A stretch of 64,000 bases of DNA from Brooklawnia cerclae. Lineage in GTDB: Bacteria > Actinomycetota > Actinomycetes > Propionibacteriales > Propionibacteriaceae. The stretch lies in NCBI RefSeq assembly GCF_011758645.1, contig NZ_JAAMOZ010000001.1, forward strand, positions 496,001 through 560,000, written 5' to 3'. A program made the translations under genes and the position numbers. Numbering within the stretch: the first letter of the stretch is position 1; each line of letters begins with the position of its first letter. Shown here one piece after another: positions 41,903 to 54,413 of this stretch. The notes below the pieces were generated by a model. It was not told the DNA's origin, ran no database searches, and saw only the letters and a program-made list of their open reading frames with translations.

Positions 41903-42865
41903 GTGACTGAGCAGGAGGGGCAGGCGGCGGGGGAGCCGACACTCCGGATCGCGGGGATCGGCGACGCCCCGTCGATGCTCCGCATCATCCGTGAGGCCTT
42001 CAGCGCTCGTCCCTCGCTGGACCCTCCGGCCGACGCATTCGGCGACGATCTCGCCGCGATCGCCGACCGGCTGGCGTCGCAGGTGGGCATCATCGCTTCC
42101 GTCGGCGGACGCGATGCTGGCTGCCTGTTCCTGTCGAGCCACGAGGACGGCGTCGGCATGCTGCACCGGGTCAGCGTCCTTCCCGATCAGCGCCAGCACG
42201 GCGTGGCCGCCGAGATGGTGCGTGCCGCGGCCCACGTGGCGCTCGACCTCGGCCTGCGCCGGATCCGGCTGATCGCACGCCGCGAGCTGCCGCAGATGGT
42301 TGCCTGGTGGGGCAAACACGGCTTCACGGTGGTCGACGAGCTCGACGAGCACCGCTACGTGTTGAGCACGGAACTGCCGGTGCGGGTCGTCGTGCCGACG
42401 GCCGATGACATGCGGCTCCTCGGGGTCCGTCTGGCCCGACTGATGCGCGCCGGCGACCTGGTCGTCGCCAGCGGTGAGTTGGGCGCCGGCAAGACCACCC
42501 TCACACAGGGCCTCGGCGAGGGCCTCGGCGTCGAGGGCCCGATCACCTCGCCCACATTCGTGCTCAGCCGCATTCACCCGGCGAGAAACGGTGGCCCCGC
42601 CCTGGTGCACGTGGACGCCTACCGGCTGGGCTCGGCGGCCGAACTCGAGGACATCGACCTGGATTCGTCCCTGGCCGAGACCATCACCATCGTCGAATGG
42701 GGCGAGGGCCTGGCCGAGGGACTGTCGGACGACCGGCTGGAGATCGAGATCGACCGCAGCGGGGATGTCGCCGACGACACTCGCACGGTTCTGCTGCGCG
42801 GCGTCGGTGAGCGCTGGCAAGGTGTTGATCTACAGGCTCTCGTACCCGATCAGGAGGCCCTGTGA
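41903..42865 (+). CDS. tsaE: GNAT domain fused to TsaE ATPase
   Basis: A 320-residue fusion. Residues about 13-155 form a GNAT acetyltransferase-like domain (acetyl-CoA loop near DQRQHGVAAEM). Residues about 160-320 are TsaE, the ATPase needed for the threonylcarbamoyl-adenosine (t6A37) modification of tRNAs reading ANN codons. TsaE marks are the Walker A GELGAGKTT (191-199), TSPTFVLSR, HVDAYRL and EWGEGL. The GTG at 41903 is chosen because it follows a TANNNT box by 8 bases. Its stop overlaps tsaB (GTGA). The role of the fused GNAT domain is unknown; rimI, a true GNAT, is encoded two genes on. Confidence 0.92.
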   Translation: MTEQEGQAAGEPTLRIAGIGDAPSMLRIIREAFSARPSLDPPADAFGDDLAAIADRLASQVGIIASVGGRDAGCLFLSSHEDGVGMLHRVSVLPDQRQHGVAAEMVRAAAHVALDLGLRRIRLIARRELPQMVAWWGKHGFTVVDELDEHRYVLSTELPVRVVVPTADDMRLLGVRLARLMRAGDLVVASGELGAGKTTLTQGLGEGLGVEGPITSPTFVLSRIHPARNGGPALVHVDAYRLGSAAELEDIDLDSSLAETITIVEWGEGLAEGLSDDRLEIEIDRSGDVADDTRTVLLRGVGERWQGVDLQALVPDQEAL

Positions 42866-43539
42866 CGATCCCATCCGGTTGGACGCTGGCCATCGACACC
42901 GCGACCGGCATCAACGTCGGCCTGGCCCACGGAGGACAGCCGGTTGCCGCCCGATCCGAGGAGTCGTCCCGCAAGCATGTCGAGCTCCTGCAGCCGATGG
43001 TGGACGCGCTCCTCGCCGACGCCGGGGTCGTTCTCGGCGACCTGGACCGGATCGTGGTGGGCGTCGGGCCAGGGCCGTTCACCGGGCTCAGGATCGGCAT
43101 CGTGACCGCCCGCACCCTCGGCTTCGTCACAGGCGTGCCGGTCCGCGGGGCCTGCACCCTGGACGCCATCGCCCTGCGCTGGTTCGCGGGCGGCGACTTC
43201 GCTCCGCCGCCCCCCGGCTCCGACGTCGTCGTCGCCACCGACGCCCGGCGCCACGAGTTGTACTGGGCGCGGTACGCCCCCTCGGGGGAACGCCTCGGTG
43301 CGCCCGAGGTGAGTGCTCCCGCGGATCTTCCCAACCTGCCCACCGCCGGTCCCGGCGTCGGTGCCGCGCCCACCCTCGACGCGGCGCTGCTGGCCGCCCG
43401 GATCGACGACCTGCCCGACGTGGGGCTGGAACCTCTCTACCTGCGCAAACCCGACGCGGAGCTGCCGCGTACCCGCAAGTCGGCCCTCGCCGGCGGACGC
43501 CTGCTGGCCCTGCCCACACCACCAACGCTGCCGAGGTGA
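42862..43539 (+). CDS. tsaB: t6A synthesis protein TsaB
   Basis: TsaB is the ASKHA-fold partner that pairs with TsaD in t6A synthesis. The product is 225 residues. It starts TLAIDTATGINVGLAHGG, has SRKHVELLQPMVDALL and the central GVGPGPFTGLRIGI motif. It lacks the metal-binding histidines of TsaD, as expected. Translational coupling to tsaE and rimI places it in one operon. Confidence 0.95.
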   Translation: MTIPSGWTLAIDTATGINVGLAHGGQPVAARSEESSRKHVELLQPMVDALLADAGVVLGDLDRIVVGVGPGPFTGLRIGIVTARTLGFVTGVPVRGACTLDAIALRWFAGGDFAPPPPGSDVVVATDARRHELYWARYAPSGERLGAPEVSAPADLPNLPTAGPGVGAAPTLDAALLAARIDDLPDVGLEPLYLRKPDAELPRTRKSALAGGRLLALPTPPTLPR

Positions 43540-43543
43540 ACAG

Positions 43544-44020
43544 ATGCTGATCTCCGCCGTCACCACCGCCGACCTGCCCGCACTGGTCGCCCTTGAGGAA
43601 TCCGGGTTCGACAAGGGCGAGCGCTGGTCCATGGAGTCATGGCGTGCCGAGCTGGACGCGCCCGACCGCCTGGTGGTCATGAGCCACTCGATGGGCCGGG
43701 TCGAGGCCGCCGCGTCCTTCCGTGTGGTCGGCGACACCGCCGAGTTACTGAGAATCGTCGTCGCCCCCGAGTGCCGTCGCCGCGGGGCGGCCGGGCGTCT
43801 GCTGCAACTCGGGCTGGAATGGGCCGAGGCGGCCGGCGCCGATCGGATGCTGCTCGAGGTGCGCGACGACAACTCGCCGGCGCTCGCCCTCTACCGCCGG
43901 GCCGGGTTCGAGCCGATCGCCCGCCGCCAGAACTACTATCCGGGACACGACGCCGTGGTGATGGAGTTGGAACTCCGCCCGTGCGCGGCCGTGGGCCCCG
44001 GTGTTTGGGATGTGGCCTGA
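43544..44020 (+). CDS. rimI: ribosomal protein S18-alanine N-acetyltransferase
   Basis: RimI acetylates the N-terminal Ala of S18 and possibly other proteins. The product is 158 residues. The GNAT acetyl-CoA loop is CRRRGAAGRLL. The C-terminal part has EVRDDNSPALALYRRAGFEP and RRQNYYPGHDAVVME, which is typical of RimI. It sits between tsaB and tsaD, a common order in actinobacteria. The ATG follows GAGGTGAAC and starts 4 bases after tsaB. Confidence 0.93.
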   Translation: MLISAVTTADLPALVALEESGFDKGERWSMESWRAELDAPDRLVVMSHSMGRVEAAASFRVVGDTAELLRIVVAPECRRRGAAGRLLQLGLEWAEAAGADRMLLEVRDDNSPALALYRRAGFEPIARRQNYYPGHDAVVMELELRPCAAVGPGVWDVA

Positions 44021-45067
44021 GTGAGTGGTCCCTTGGTGTTGGGCATCGAGTCCAGCTGCGACGAGACCGGCGTCGGAATCGTCCGGGGCACCGGCGAACT
44101 GCTCGCCAACGAGGTGGCCAGTTCGGTCGACCTGCATGCCCGGTTCGGTGGCGTGGTCCCCGAGGTCGCGTCCCGTGCCCATCTCGAGGCCATGGTGCCC
44201 ACACTGGAACGCGCCCTGGCGAAGGCCGACGTCGATCTCACCGAGGTGGATGCCATCGCGGTGACCGCCGGGCCGGGTCTCATGGGATCGCTGGTCGTGG
44301 GGCTGGCAGCCGCGAAGGCTCTCGCGGCGTCCCTGCACAAACCGCTATACGGGCTCAACCACCTGGTGGGCCATGTGGGCGTGGACATGATCGAGCACGG
44401 CCCGCTCCCCGATCCGGTGCTCGCCCTGCTCGTGTCGGGCGGACACTCCCAGCTGCTGCTCGTCCGCGACATCGCCTCCGACATCACCGAGGTGGGGACG
44501 ACCATCGACGACGCGGCAGGCGAGGCGTACGACAAGGTGGCCCGGCTGCTCGGCCTGCCCTACCCCGGCGGCCCCGTGATCGACCGGCTGGCCCAGCAAG
44601 GCGACCCTGCCGCGATCGCGTTCCCGCGCGGCCTGACCGCCCGGCACGATCTCGAACGACACCGCTTCGACTATTCCTTCTCGGGGCTCAAGACCGCGGT
44701 CGCACGGTACGTCGAGCAGGCCGAGGTCGACGGGCGCCCCATCAGCGTCCCCGATGTCGCCGCGTCCTTCCAGGAGGCGGTCGCCGACGTGCTGACCGCC
44801 AAGGCGATCGACGCGTGCCGGCACTTCGGGGTGGATCACATCGTCCTCGGCGGCGGGGTCGCCGCGAACTCGCGTCTTCGGGGGCTCATGGCCGAACGGG
44901 CGGACGACGCCGGTGTCGTGCTGCGCCGTCCACGTCCGGGCCTGTGCACCGACAACGGAGTCATGATCGCGGTGCTCGGTGCCGCAGTCGTCGAGGCCGG
45001 CCGTGATCCCAGCGACCCAGGTATCTCCGCGGACTCCGGTATGCCCGTCATGCGGGTGCTGGCCTGA
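44021..45067 (+). CDS. tsaD: tRNA N6-adenosine threonylcarbamoyltransferase TsaD
   Basis: TsaD is the catalytic subunit that transfers the threonylcarbamoyl group to A37. The product is 348 residues. It begins [16 protein letters not shown]. The metal-binding HxxxH-type site lies in [13 protein letters not shown], with a second site in [17 protein letters not shown] and [13 protein letters not shown] are further marks. The GTG is contiguous with the rimI stop. This completes tsaE-tsaB-rimI-tsaD. Confidence 0.97.
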   Translation: MSGPLVLGIESSCDETGVGIVRGTGELLANEVASSVDLHARFGGVVPEVASRAHLEAMVPTLERALAKADVDLTEVDAIAVTAGPGLMGSLVVGLAAAKALAASLHKPLYGLNHLVGHVGVDMIEHGPLPDPVLALLVSGGHSQLLLVRDIASDITEVGTTIDDAAGEAYDKVARLLGLPYPGGPVIDRLAQQGDPAAIAFPRGLTARHDLERHRFDYSFSGLKTAVARYVEQAEVDGRPISVPDVAASFQEAVADVLTAKAIDACRHFGVDHIVLGGGVAANSRLRGLMAERADDAGVVLRRPRPGLCTDNGVMIAVLGAAVVEAGRDPSDPGISADSGMPVMRVLA

Positions 45068-45071
45068 CCAC

Positions 45072-45077
45072 TAGGCT
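45072..45077 (+). promoter_or_regulatory. -10 box before the SDR gene
   Basis: TAGGCT lies 31 bases before the SDR ATG and just after the tsaD stop. AGCGAGGAGG provides a binding site, so this message has a short leader. Confidence 0.45.
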
Positions 45078-45108
45078 GTTGTCACGCATACGAGCGAGGA
45101 GGCCCAGC

Positions 45109-45873
45109 ATGTTCGACTTCAGCGGTCTGGTCGCGGTCATCACGGGGGCATCAAGCGGGCTCGGGGTGCAGTTCGCGAGGGCGCTCGCGGCTCAGGGTGC
45201 GAACCTGGTCCTGCTCGCCCGGAGGGTCCCGAAGCTCCAGGCGGTGGCCGACGAGGTGCGCGACATGTTCGGCGTCGAGGTGCTGCCGGTGGGTTGCGAC
45301 GTCACGAATCTCGACCAGGTACGGGCCGCCGTCGATGCCGTGGACGCACGGTTCGGGCGTGCGGACATCCTGGTCAACAACGCGGGCACCGGCGGAGTCG
45401 CCCCTGCCCTCGACATGACCGACGAGCAGTGGGACGCCGACATCGCCCTCGACCTGACCGCCACCTTCCGAGTCACCCGCGAGTTCATGAACCGGCTCAT
45501 CAAACGCTCCGACTGCGGCAGGGTCATCAACATCTCGTCCATGTACGGGCTGGTCGGCAACACGACCATACCGACGTCGGCCTACCACGCGGCCAAGGGT
45601 GGTGTGGTCAACCTGACGCGGGCCCTGGCAGCCGAGTGGGCGAAGGACAGCGTGACCGTCAACTGCATCTGCCCGGGATATTTCGAGACCGAGCTCACCG
45701 CCGAGGCCCTGAAGACCCCCGAGTTCCAGGAGTACGTCAAGCAGTGGGTGCCGCTGGGTCGCCAGGGAAAGGCCGGTGAGCTCAACACCGCGCTGCTGTT
45801 CCTCGCATCCCCCGAGTCCAGCTACGTGACCGGCACGAGCGTCGTCGTCGACGGCGGATACACCTGCGTCTGA
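45109..45873 (+). CDS. short-chain dehydrogenase/reductase
   Basis: A 254-residue classical SDR, closest in pattern to gluconate 5-dehydrogenase-like enzymes; substrate not determinable. The nucleotide-binding motif is TGASSGLG near residues 13-20. NNAG is present. The catalytic Ser is in INISSMYG, and Tyr and Lys are in YHAAKGG. The C-terminal part reads VDGGYTCV. The ATG at 45109 follows GAGGAGG; an ATG 30 bases upstream is rejected. A NUDIX gene follows after 3 bases, suggesting a shared transcript. Confidence 0.9.
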   Translation: MFDFSGLVAVITGASSGLGVQFARALAAQGANLVLLARRVPKLQAVADEVRDMFGVEVLPVGCDVTNLDQVRAAVDAVDARFGRADILVNNAGTGGVAPALDMTDEQWDADIALDLTATFRVTREFMNRLIKRSDCGRVINISSMYGLVGNTTIPTSAYHAAKGGVVNLTRALAAEWAKDSVTVNCICPGYFETELTAEALKTPEFQEYVKQWVPLGRQGKAGELNTALLFLASPESSYVTGTSVVVDGGYTCV

Positions 45874-45876
45874 CCT

Positions 45877-46365
45877 GTGTCGTACAGCCCCGAACTGACC
45901 ACGCTGGGTTTCGTCCTGTCGCCCGACCGGCGGCGGGTGCTCATGGTGCATCGCATCGGCCGGGCGGACGACGAGCAACTTGGCAAATGGAACGGCCTGG
46001 GCGGCAAGGTCGAGCGCGACGAGGACATCTGGACCGGTATGGCGCGCGAACTGCGCGAGGAGGCCGGCATCGAGGTGGTGTCGATGCGTCTGCGTGGCAC
46101 GGTCAGCTGGCCCGGGTTCCACACCGACGGGTCGGACGTCCTCGGATTCGTCTTCGTGGTGGACGAGTGGACCGGCGATGTGCCCGAGCACAACGTCGAG
46201 GGCCCGCTGGCGTGGCAGCCGATCACGGCGCTGGCCGACCTACCGATGTGGGAGGGGGATCGCTACTTCCTGCCGCAGGTCTTCGACCCGGGCGTCGAGC
46301 AGTTCCATCTCGTCATCCCCTACCAGGGCGGACGTCCCCTCGGCTGGCACGGGACGATCAGGTGA
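45877..46365 (+). CDS. NUDIX hydrolase, MutT-like
   Basis: A 162-residue pyrophosphohydrolase. The Nudix box is complete: GKVERDED, then WTGMARELREEAGI (pattern GX5EX7REUXEEXGU). The N-terminus SPELTTLGFVLSPDRRRVL and the segment GLGGKVE are reminiscent of 8-oxo-dGTP diphosphatases, so oxidised-nucleotide clean-up is a fair guess. The GTG start lies 3 bases after the SDR stop. Its own stop overlaps the next methyltransferase gene (GTGA). Confidence 0.9.
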   Translation: MSYSPELTTLGFVLSPDRRRVLMVHRIGRADDEQLGKWNGLGGKVERDEDIWTGMARELREEAGIEVVSMRLRGTVSWPGFHTDGSDVLGFVFVVDEWTGDVPEHNVEGPLAWQPITALADLPMWEGDRYFLPQVFDPGVEQFHLVIPYQGGRPLGWHGTIR

Positions 46366-47504
46366 GGCATCCGCTGTCGGCCGGTCAGGGGGCCGCGGCG
46401 CTCACCGCTGCGATGGCCGAGGACGATCCGGACTCGCTCGCGGCCGGAGCCCGCCTGCGCCGCGACTTCCCTGCGGAACTGGCTGCCGCGGCGCTCAGCC
46501 AGGCGTCGTTGCGGCGACGGGCCCGGGCAAAGTTCGGTGAGGCCGCGGGCGAGATGCTGTTCACGCCCGACGGGCTGGAGCAGGCGTCCCGGCCCGAGGT
46601 GGCGGCGTGGCGGGCCCGCAGGTTCGCGGAGGCCGGTGTGAGCCGCATCGTCGACCTGGGCTGTGGCATCGGTGCCGACGCGCTCGCCCTGGCGCATGCC
46701 GGGCTCGGGGTGGTAGCCGTCGAGCGCGATCCGGCGACCGCGGCCGTCGCGTCCGCCAACCTGGAGGGCACAGGGGCCACGGTGGTCGTGGCGGACGCGA
46801 CCGAGGCCGCGTCCGATCTGCTCGGGCCCGGGACGGCTGTGTTCTGCGATCCCGCGAGACGCACCGGTCGGGGTCGGAGTTGGCGCGTCGAGGACTTCAG
46901 TCCGCCGTGGTCGTTCGTGTGCGGGCTGCTGGACGGGCGGCATGTGGCATGCGTCAAACTCGGGCCCGGTCTTCCGCGCGAGCTCGTTCCCGACGATGTC
47001 GAGGCCTGCTGGGTCTCCCATCGGGGCGATGTCGTCGAGGCGGGGCTGTGGCGCCTGCCGGGTGGCACGGCCGCGAGCGTGGCGGAGCTGCTGCCCTCCG
47101 GCGACCGTGTCGAAGGGACGGGACGGCGTCTGCCGGTCGCGGCACCCGGGCGGTACATCCTGGAACCCGATGGGGCGGTGATACGGGCGCGGGCAGTGGG
47201 CGACATCGTCCCGGGGGCCTGGTTGCTCGACGCCGAAGTCGCCTACCTCTCCACGGACGAGCCGGTGGTGACGCCTTTCGCGTCCGTCTTCGAAGTGCTG
47301 GAGACCATGGACACCAATGAGCGGACACTGCGTACCTGGGTTCGTGAGCATCACATCGGGACGTTGGAGATCAAGAAGAGAGCCCTCGATCTCGATCCGG
47401 CCGCCCTGCGGCGCCGGCTGCGGCCGGCCGGGCCTCATCAGGCGACTCTGATCCTCGCCCGCACGGTGCACGGGGCTCGTGCCTTCGTCGTCCGGCGGGT
47501 CTGA
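46362..47504 (+). CDS. class I SAM methyltransferase with THUMP-like C-terminus
   Basis: A 380-residue protein. Residues about 85-200 form a Rossmann methyltransferase core: VDLGCGIGADALALA (motif I), VVAVERDPATAAVA (motif II) and AVFCDPARRTGRGR. The last about 90 residues (from DTNERTLRTWVREHHIG) resemble the THUMP-like domain found in an actinobacterial family of putative RNA methyltransferases. Substrate is unknown. The GTG overlaps the NUDIX stop. Confidence 0.8.
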   Translation: MRHPLSAGQGAAALTAAMAEDDPDSLAAGARLRRDFPAELAAAALSQASLRRRARAKFGEAAGEMLFTPDGLEQASRPEVAAWRARRFAEAGVSRIVDLGCGIGADALALAHAGLGVVAVERDPATAAVASANLEGTGATVVVADATEAASDLLGPGTAVFCDPARRTGRGRSWRVEDFSPPWSFVCGLLDGRHVACVKLGPGLPRELVPDDVEACWVSHRGDVVEAGLWRLPGGTAASVAELLPSGDRVEGTGRRLPVAAPGRYILEPDGAVIRARAVGDIVPGAWLLDAEVAYLSTDEPVVTPFASVFEVLETMDTNERTLRTWVREHHIGTLEIKKRALDLDPAALRRRLRPAGPHQATLILARTVHGARAFVVRRV

Positions 47505-47521
47505 GGGACAAACCGCGAGAA

Positions 47522-47584
47522 AATCTGACGCTCGTTAGGCTGATCGGGGTTCGGCGGGCCGATATTTCGATCCGCCGTCAGATT
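47522..47584. repeat. inverted repeat with promoter between the arms
   Basis: A 9-bp perfect inverted repeat (AATCTGACG 47522-47530, CGTCAGATT 47576-47584) encloses a nested one (cggcgg 47552-47557, ccgccg 47572-47577) and a TANNNT box (TAGGCT 47536-47541). It may end the upstream operon, or be an operator for the DUF559 gene. The stretch is less GC-rich than its surroundings. Confidence 0.5.
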
Positions 47585-47588
47585 CTCT

Positions 47589-47673
47589 TGTGGATAGCCG
47601 ATAAATCCCGGATCGCCCCTGTGGATAACCCCTGCCGAGGACGATCTGCACCCGACAGTTGGGTTGTGGATGA
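47589..47673 (+). promoter_or_regulatory. three DnaA-box-like 9-mers
   Basis: TGTGGATAG (47589-47597), TGTGGATAA (47620-47628, an exact DnaA-box consensus) and TGTGGATGA (47665-47673) lie in the same orientation, 31 and 45 bp apart. No dnaA, dnaN or AT-rich unwinding region is near, so this is not taken as oriC. Confidence 0.4.
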
Positions 47674-48526
47674 GGAATTGTGGCATCGGCTTCGCGAAGA
47701 AGGGGTTCTGGTGCGCCGCAAGGCAGGGAGGCTCAGGGCGTCGCTCGATCACGCAGCCAGCGCAGGTCTGCTCAAGTCCGTGTTGCCGGGGGTGATGGTC
47801 GCCGCGGAGACCGACATCACGTGGCAGGTCCGGGCCCTGGCGGCCTGCGCCTATGCCGACGACGCTGTCATCACCGGCGAGGCGGCGGCAGCTCTGGGGT
47901 ACTGGCACCGATGCATGGTGCACGAAGTGACGGCTTTTCACAGGAACGCCGTGGGCAGCGGCAATGCTGTGCGCTGGCACCGGCGGGCTGTACCGCCGGA
48001 GTGGATCGTCCGTCGAGGGACACTCAGGTTCGCGCACCCTGCCTACGCTGCGGTCGACCTCGCGGGTTCCGGTGCGTCCTCCGCCATCGACGAGGCCCTG
48101 CGCTCGGGTTGTCAGTTGACGCAACTGTGGGAGGCGTTCGCGGCGATGCCCGGCCGCCGCGGAAACAGTGAACGACGGGCACTTCTGCTGGATTCGCGCG
48201 ACGAACCGTGGAGTGAGGCCGAGCGGCTCGCGCACCGGATCCTGCGCCGGGCGAACCTCGAGGGCTGGCAGACCAATGTGCGTGTGGGGGACTACTTCCT
48301 GGATATCGCATGGAAGCGCAAACGGGTCTGCCTGGAGGTCGATGGATTCGAGTATCACGGTGGACGTGCAGGGTTCGAGGCGGACCGGTTGCGTGACCAA
48401 GTGCTGGCCTCGTTGGGCTGGGTCGTGGTCCGTGTCACCTGGGCGCAGTTGCAGTCCGATCCCGAAGGGTTTCTGCGGCGTCTGCGCGGGGTTCTGCGCA
48501 AGCGGCGGAGGCCGATGGCAGCATGA
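47666..48526 (+). CDS. DUF559-domain protein with AbiEi-like N-terminus
   Basis: A 286-residue protein. The N-terminal part ([20 protein letters not shown]) resembles the winged-helix start of AbiEi-type transcriptional regulators. The C-terminal about 100 residues match the DUF559, Vsr/endonuclease-like fold: [57 protein letters not shown]. The acidic and Lys/His residues of a PD-(D/E)XK-like site (D...EVDG) are visible. The GTG at 47666 is preferred because it begins at the folded domain. A TTG at 47588 would add 26 residues. Such proteins are frequent singletons in actinobacteria with unclear roles. Confidence 0.75.
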   Translation: MDEELWHRLREEGVLVRRKAGRLRASLDHAASAGLLKSVLPGVMVAAETDITWQVRALAACAYADDAVITGEAAAALGYWHRCMVHEVTAFHRNAVGSGNAVRWHRRAVPPEWIVRRGTLRFAHPAYAAVDLAGSGASSAIDEALRSGCQLTQLWEAFAAMPGRRGNSERRALLLDSRDEPWSEAERLAHRILRRANLEGWQTNVRVGDYFLDIAWKRKRVCLEVDGFEYHGGRAGFEADRLRDQVLASLGWVVVRVTWAQLQSDPEGFLRRLRGVLRKRRRPMAA

Positions 48527-48536
48527 CGTCGCGGCC

Positions 48537-48563
48537 TTGGCACTCAGGTTGTGTGAGTGCCAA
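48537..48563 (+). promoter_or_regulatory. CIRCE element 1 (HrcA operator)
   Basis: TTGGCACTC, nine bases, GAGTGCCAA: a perfect palindrome differing from the CIRCE consensus TTAGCACTC-N9-GAGTGCTAA by one base per arm. Its spacer holds the -35 box of the groES promoter. Confidence 0.9.
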
Positions 48564-48577
48564 GGCGGGGCTAATGT
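48549..48577 (+). promoter_or_regulatory. groES-groEL promoter
   Basis: TTGTGT (48549-48554), 17 bases, TAATGT (48572-48577). The -35 lies within CIRCE 1 and the expected start point within CIRCE 2, an arrangement suited to tight repression by HrcA. Confidence 0.65.
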
Positions 48578-48582
48578 GATTC

Positions 48583-48609
48583 CTGGCACTCGAATGCGTC
48601 GGGTGCCAA
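48583..48609 (+). promoter_or_regulatory. CIRCE element 2
   Basis: CTGGCACTC, nine bases, GGGTGCCAA. It matches CIRCE with two mismatches in each arm and lies 46 bp (centre to centre) downstream of the first, over the probable transcription start. Confidence 0.75.
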
Positions 48610-48686
48610 CGACGGAACGGCCCCGCGACGACGTCCCGTTCGTTTTCGAAGTTGAACACCTCTGGACAACAAGAAAGGGGTTTGAC

Positions 48687-48983
48687 GTGGCAACCACGAT
48701 CAAGCCGCTCGAGGACCGCGTCCTCGTCGAACCGCTCGAGGCCGAGACCACCACCGCTTCGGGCCTGGTCATCCCCGATACCGCCAAGGAGAAGCCGCAG
48801 GAGGGCAAGGTCATCGCCGCCGGCCCCGGCCGCGTGGACGACAAGGGCGTTCGTGTGCCCATGGACGTCAAGGATGGCGACGTGATCATCTTCAGCAAGT
48901 ACGGTGGCACCGAGGTCCGTTACGACGGCAGGGACCTTCTGCTGCTCAACGCGCGCGACATCCTCGCCGTCGTCGAGAAGTGA
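48687..48983 (+). CDS. groES: co-chaperonin GroES
   Basis: GroES is the lid of the GroEL folding chamber. The product is 98 residues. It begins [20 protein letters not shown] and has the mobile-loop segment [16 protein letters not shown]. The C-terminus reads DILAVVEK. The GTG at 48687 follows AGAAAGGGG. The preceding long open frame is DUF559 read out of frame. It is 14 bases before groEL and under CIRCE control. Confidence 0.97.
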   Translation: MATTIKPLEDRVLVEPLEAETTTASGLVIPDTAKEKPQEGKVIAAGPGRVDDKGVRVPMDVKDGDVIIFSKYGGTEVRYDGRDLLLLNARDILAVVEK

Positions 48984-48991
48984 GGCATTGA

Positions 48992-50608
<1,617 letters not shown>

Positions 50609-50639
50609 CCGGCCCAGCCGGTAGTACGGCACACTGATC

Positions 50640-50681
50640 CGGGCCCTGCCCCGTGGACGCGATCCACGTGGGCAGGGCCCG
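50640..50681 (+). terminator. long hairpin after groEL
   Basis: Arms CGGGCCCTGCCC (from 50640) and GGGCAGGGCCCG (to 50681), extended inward by gtgga/tccac with a one-base bulge, about 17 bp in all. No T-run follows. It ends two bases before the next gene's -10 box. Confidence 0.75.
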
Positions 50682-50682
50682 G

Positions 50683-50688
50683 TACTCT
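50683..50688 (+). promoter_or_regulatory. -10 box of the MptB-like gene, leaderless type
   Basis: TACTCT ends 6 bases before the GTG at 50695. The tcgagg between them is too close to act as a normal binding site. Confidence 0.5.
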
Positions 50689-50694
50689 TCGAGG

Positions 50695-53638
<2,944 letters not shown>

Positions 53639-53642
<4 letters not shown>

Positions 53643-54328
53643 AGCCCGATGGCCTGCCCGGTGCGGCGCGCGATCTCGTCGAGGTAGTCGTCCGTGTGCT
53701 CGATGGATCCGACGAAGTGGCCGTGCAGTTCGTGGCCGATCGTCCCCACCAGTTCCGTCCATGCTCGTAGGACCCCGAGGATGACGGAGTCGGGCAGCGT
53801 GCCGGGGTCCACCTCGTAGCCCTGATCGGACAGCCAGCCGCGCACCCGGTCGAGGTCGGACGCGAGCCCGGCGTCGGTCACCGGGGAAGGGTCCACGCGC
53901 CCCGGTGCGGTCAGGGCGGTGCGGATCAGGGGCGCGAGGATCCTGGTGGCGGGGCCGATCGTGGTCTCCGGGGCGATGTAGCCGACCACGGGTGACCCGT
54001 AGATGAGGTCGAACTGGTGCGGGTGCGCCTTCGCCCAATCACGGACCGCGCGGAAGATGGCCAGCCAACGCTCCGCGGGCGCACCGACCGATCGCTCGCC
54101 GGATTCGGCTGCCTGGCCGATGGCGAGATATGCCTCGATGATGAGCCCCGTCAGCAACTGATCGCGGTCCGCGTAGTACCGGTAGAGCGCTCCGACGGTG
54201 ACGCCGACCCGAGCCGCGACGCGCCGCATCGACAGGCCGGAGGCACCCGTGGCGGCGAGTTCCTCCCGGGCCGCCACGGCTATCCGCTCGCGCATGGCCG
54301 CCGTCTGCTCGTCCGATCGTCTGGGCAT
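53639..54328 (-). CDS. TetR-family repressor with WHG-type C-terminal domain
   Basis: A 229-residue regulator. The N-terminal helix-turn-helix reads AAREELAATGASGLSMRRVAARVGVTVGALYRYYADRDQLL, quoted in parts: SGLSMRRVAARVG and VTVGALYRYYADRD. The C-terminal half (WLAIFRAVRDWAKAHPHQFDLIYGSPVVGY) suits the WHG/TetR_C ligand domain. It probably represses the divergent epimerase gene and itself through the two palindromes in the 85-bp gap. The ATG at 54328 (PRRSDEQTAAMRERI) is chosen over one 45 bases upstream, which would run through an operator. Ligand unknown. Confidence 0.9.
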
Positions 54329-54350
54329 GCCACAACGATGCCATGCCTTC

Positions 54351-54380
54351 TTGACGTGGTGAACAGTGCTCACCTAAGTT
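54351..54380 (+). promoter_or_regulatory. promoter of the epimerase gene
   Basis: TTGACG (54351-54356), 18 bases, TAAGTT (54375-54380). Operator 1 fills the spacer and operator 2 covers the expected start point. AGGAGG at 54404-54408 gives a good binding site. Confidence 0.75.
54359..54373. promoter_or_regulatory. TetR operator 1 (imperfect palindrome)
   Basis: GTGAACAGTGCTCAC, 7-1-7 with one mismatched pair, located between -35 and -10 of the epimerase promoter. Confidence 0.75.
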
Positions 54381-54384
54381 TGTT

Positions 54385-54399
54385 GTGAACACTGTTCAC
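54385..54399. promoter_or_regulatory. TetR operator 2 (perfect palindrome)
   Basis: GTGAACACTGTTCAC, perfect 7-1-7 palindrome, 26 bp centre to centre from operator 1, just downstream of the -10. Confidence 0.85.
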
Positions 54400-54413
54400 T
54401 ATAGGAGGTCGCC

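Noticed and set aside
47588-47665. TTG start adding 26 residues to the DUF559 protein
   Set aside because: The extra residues run through DnaA-like boxes, have no binding site, and precede the natural start of the folded domain.
47520-47680. Chromosome replication origin
   Set aside because: Only three DnaA-like boxes, no dnaA/dnaN/rpmH context and no AT-rich unwinding stretch.
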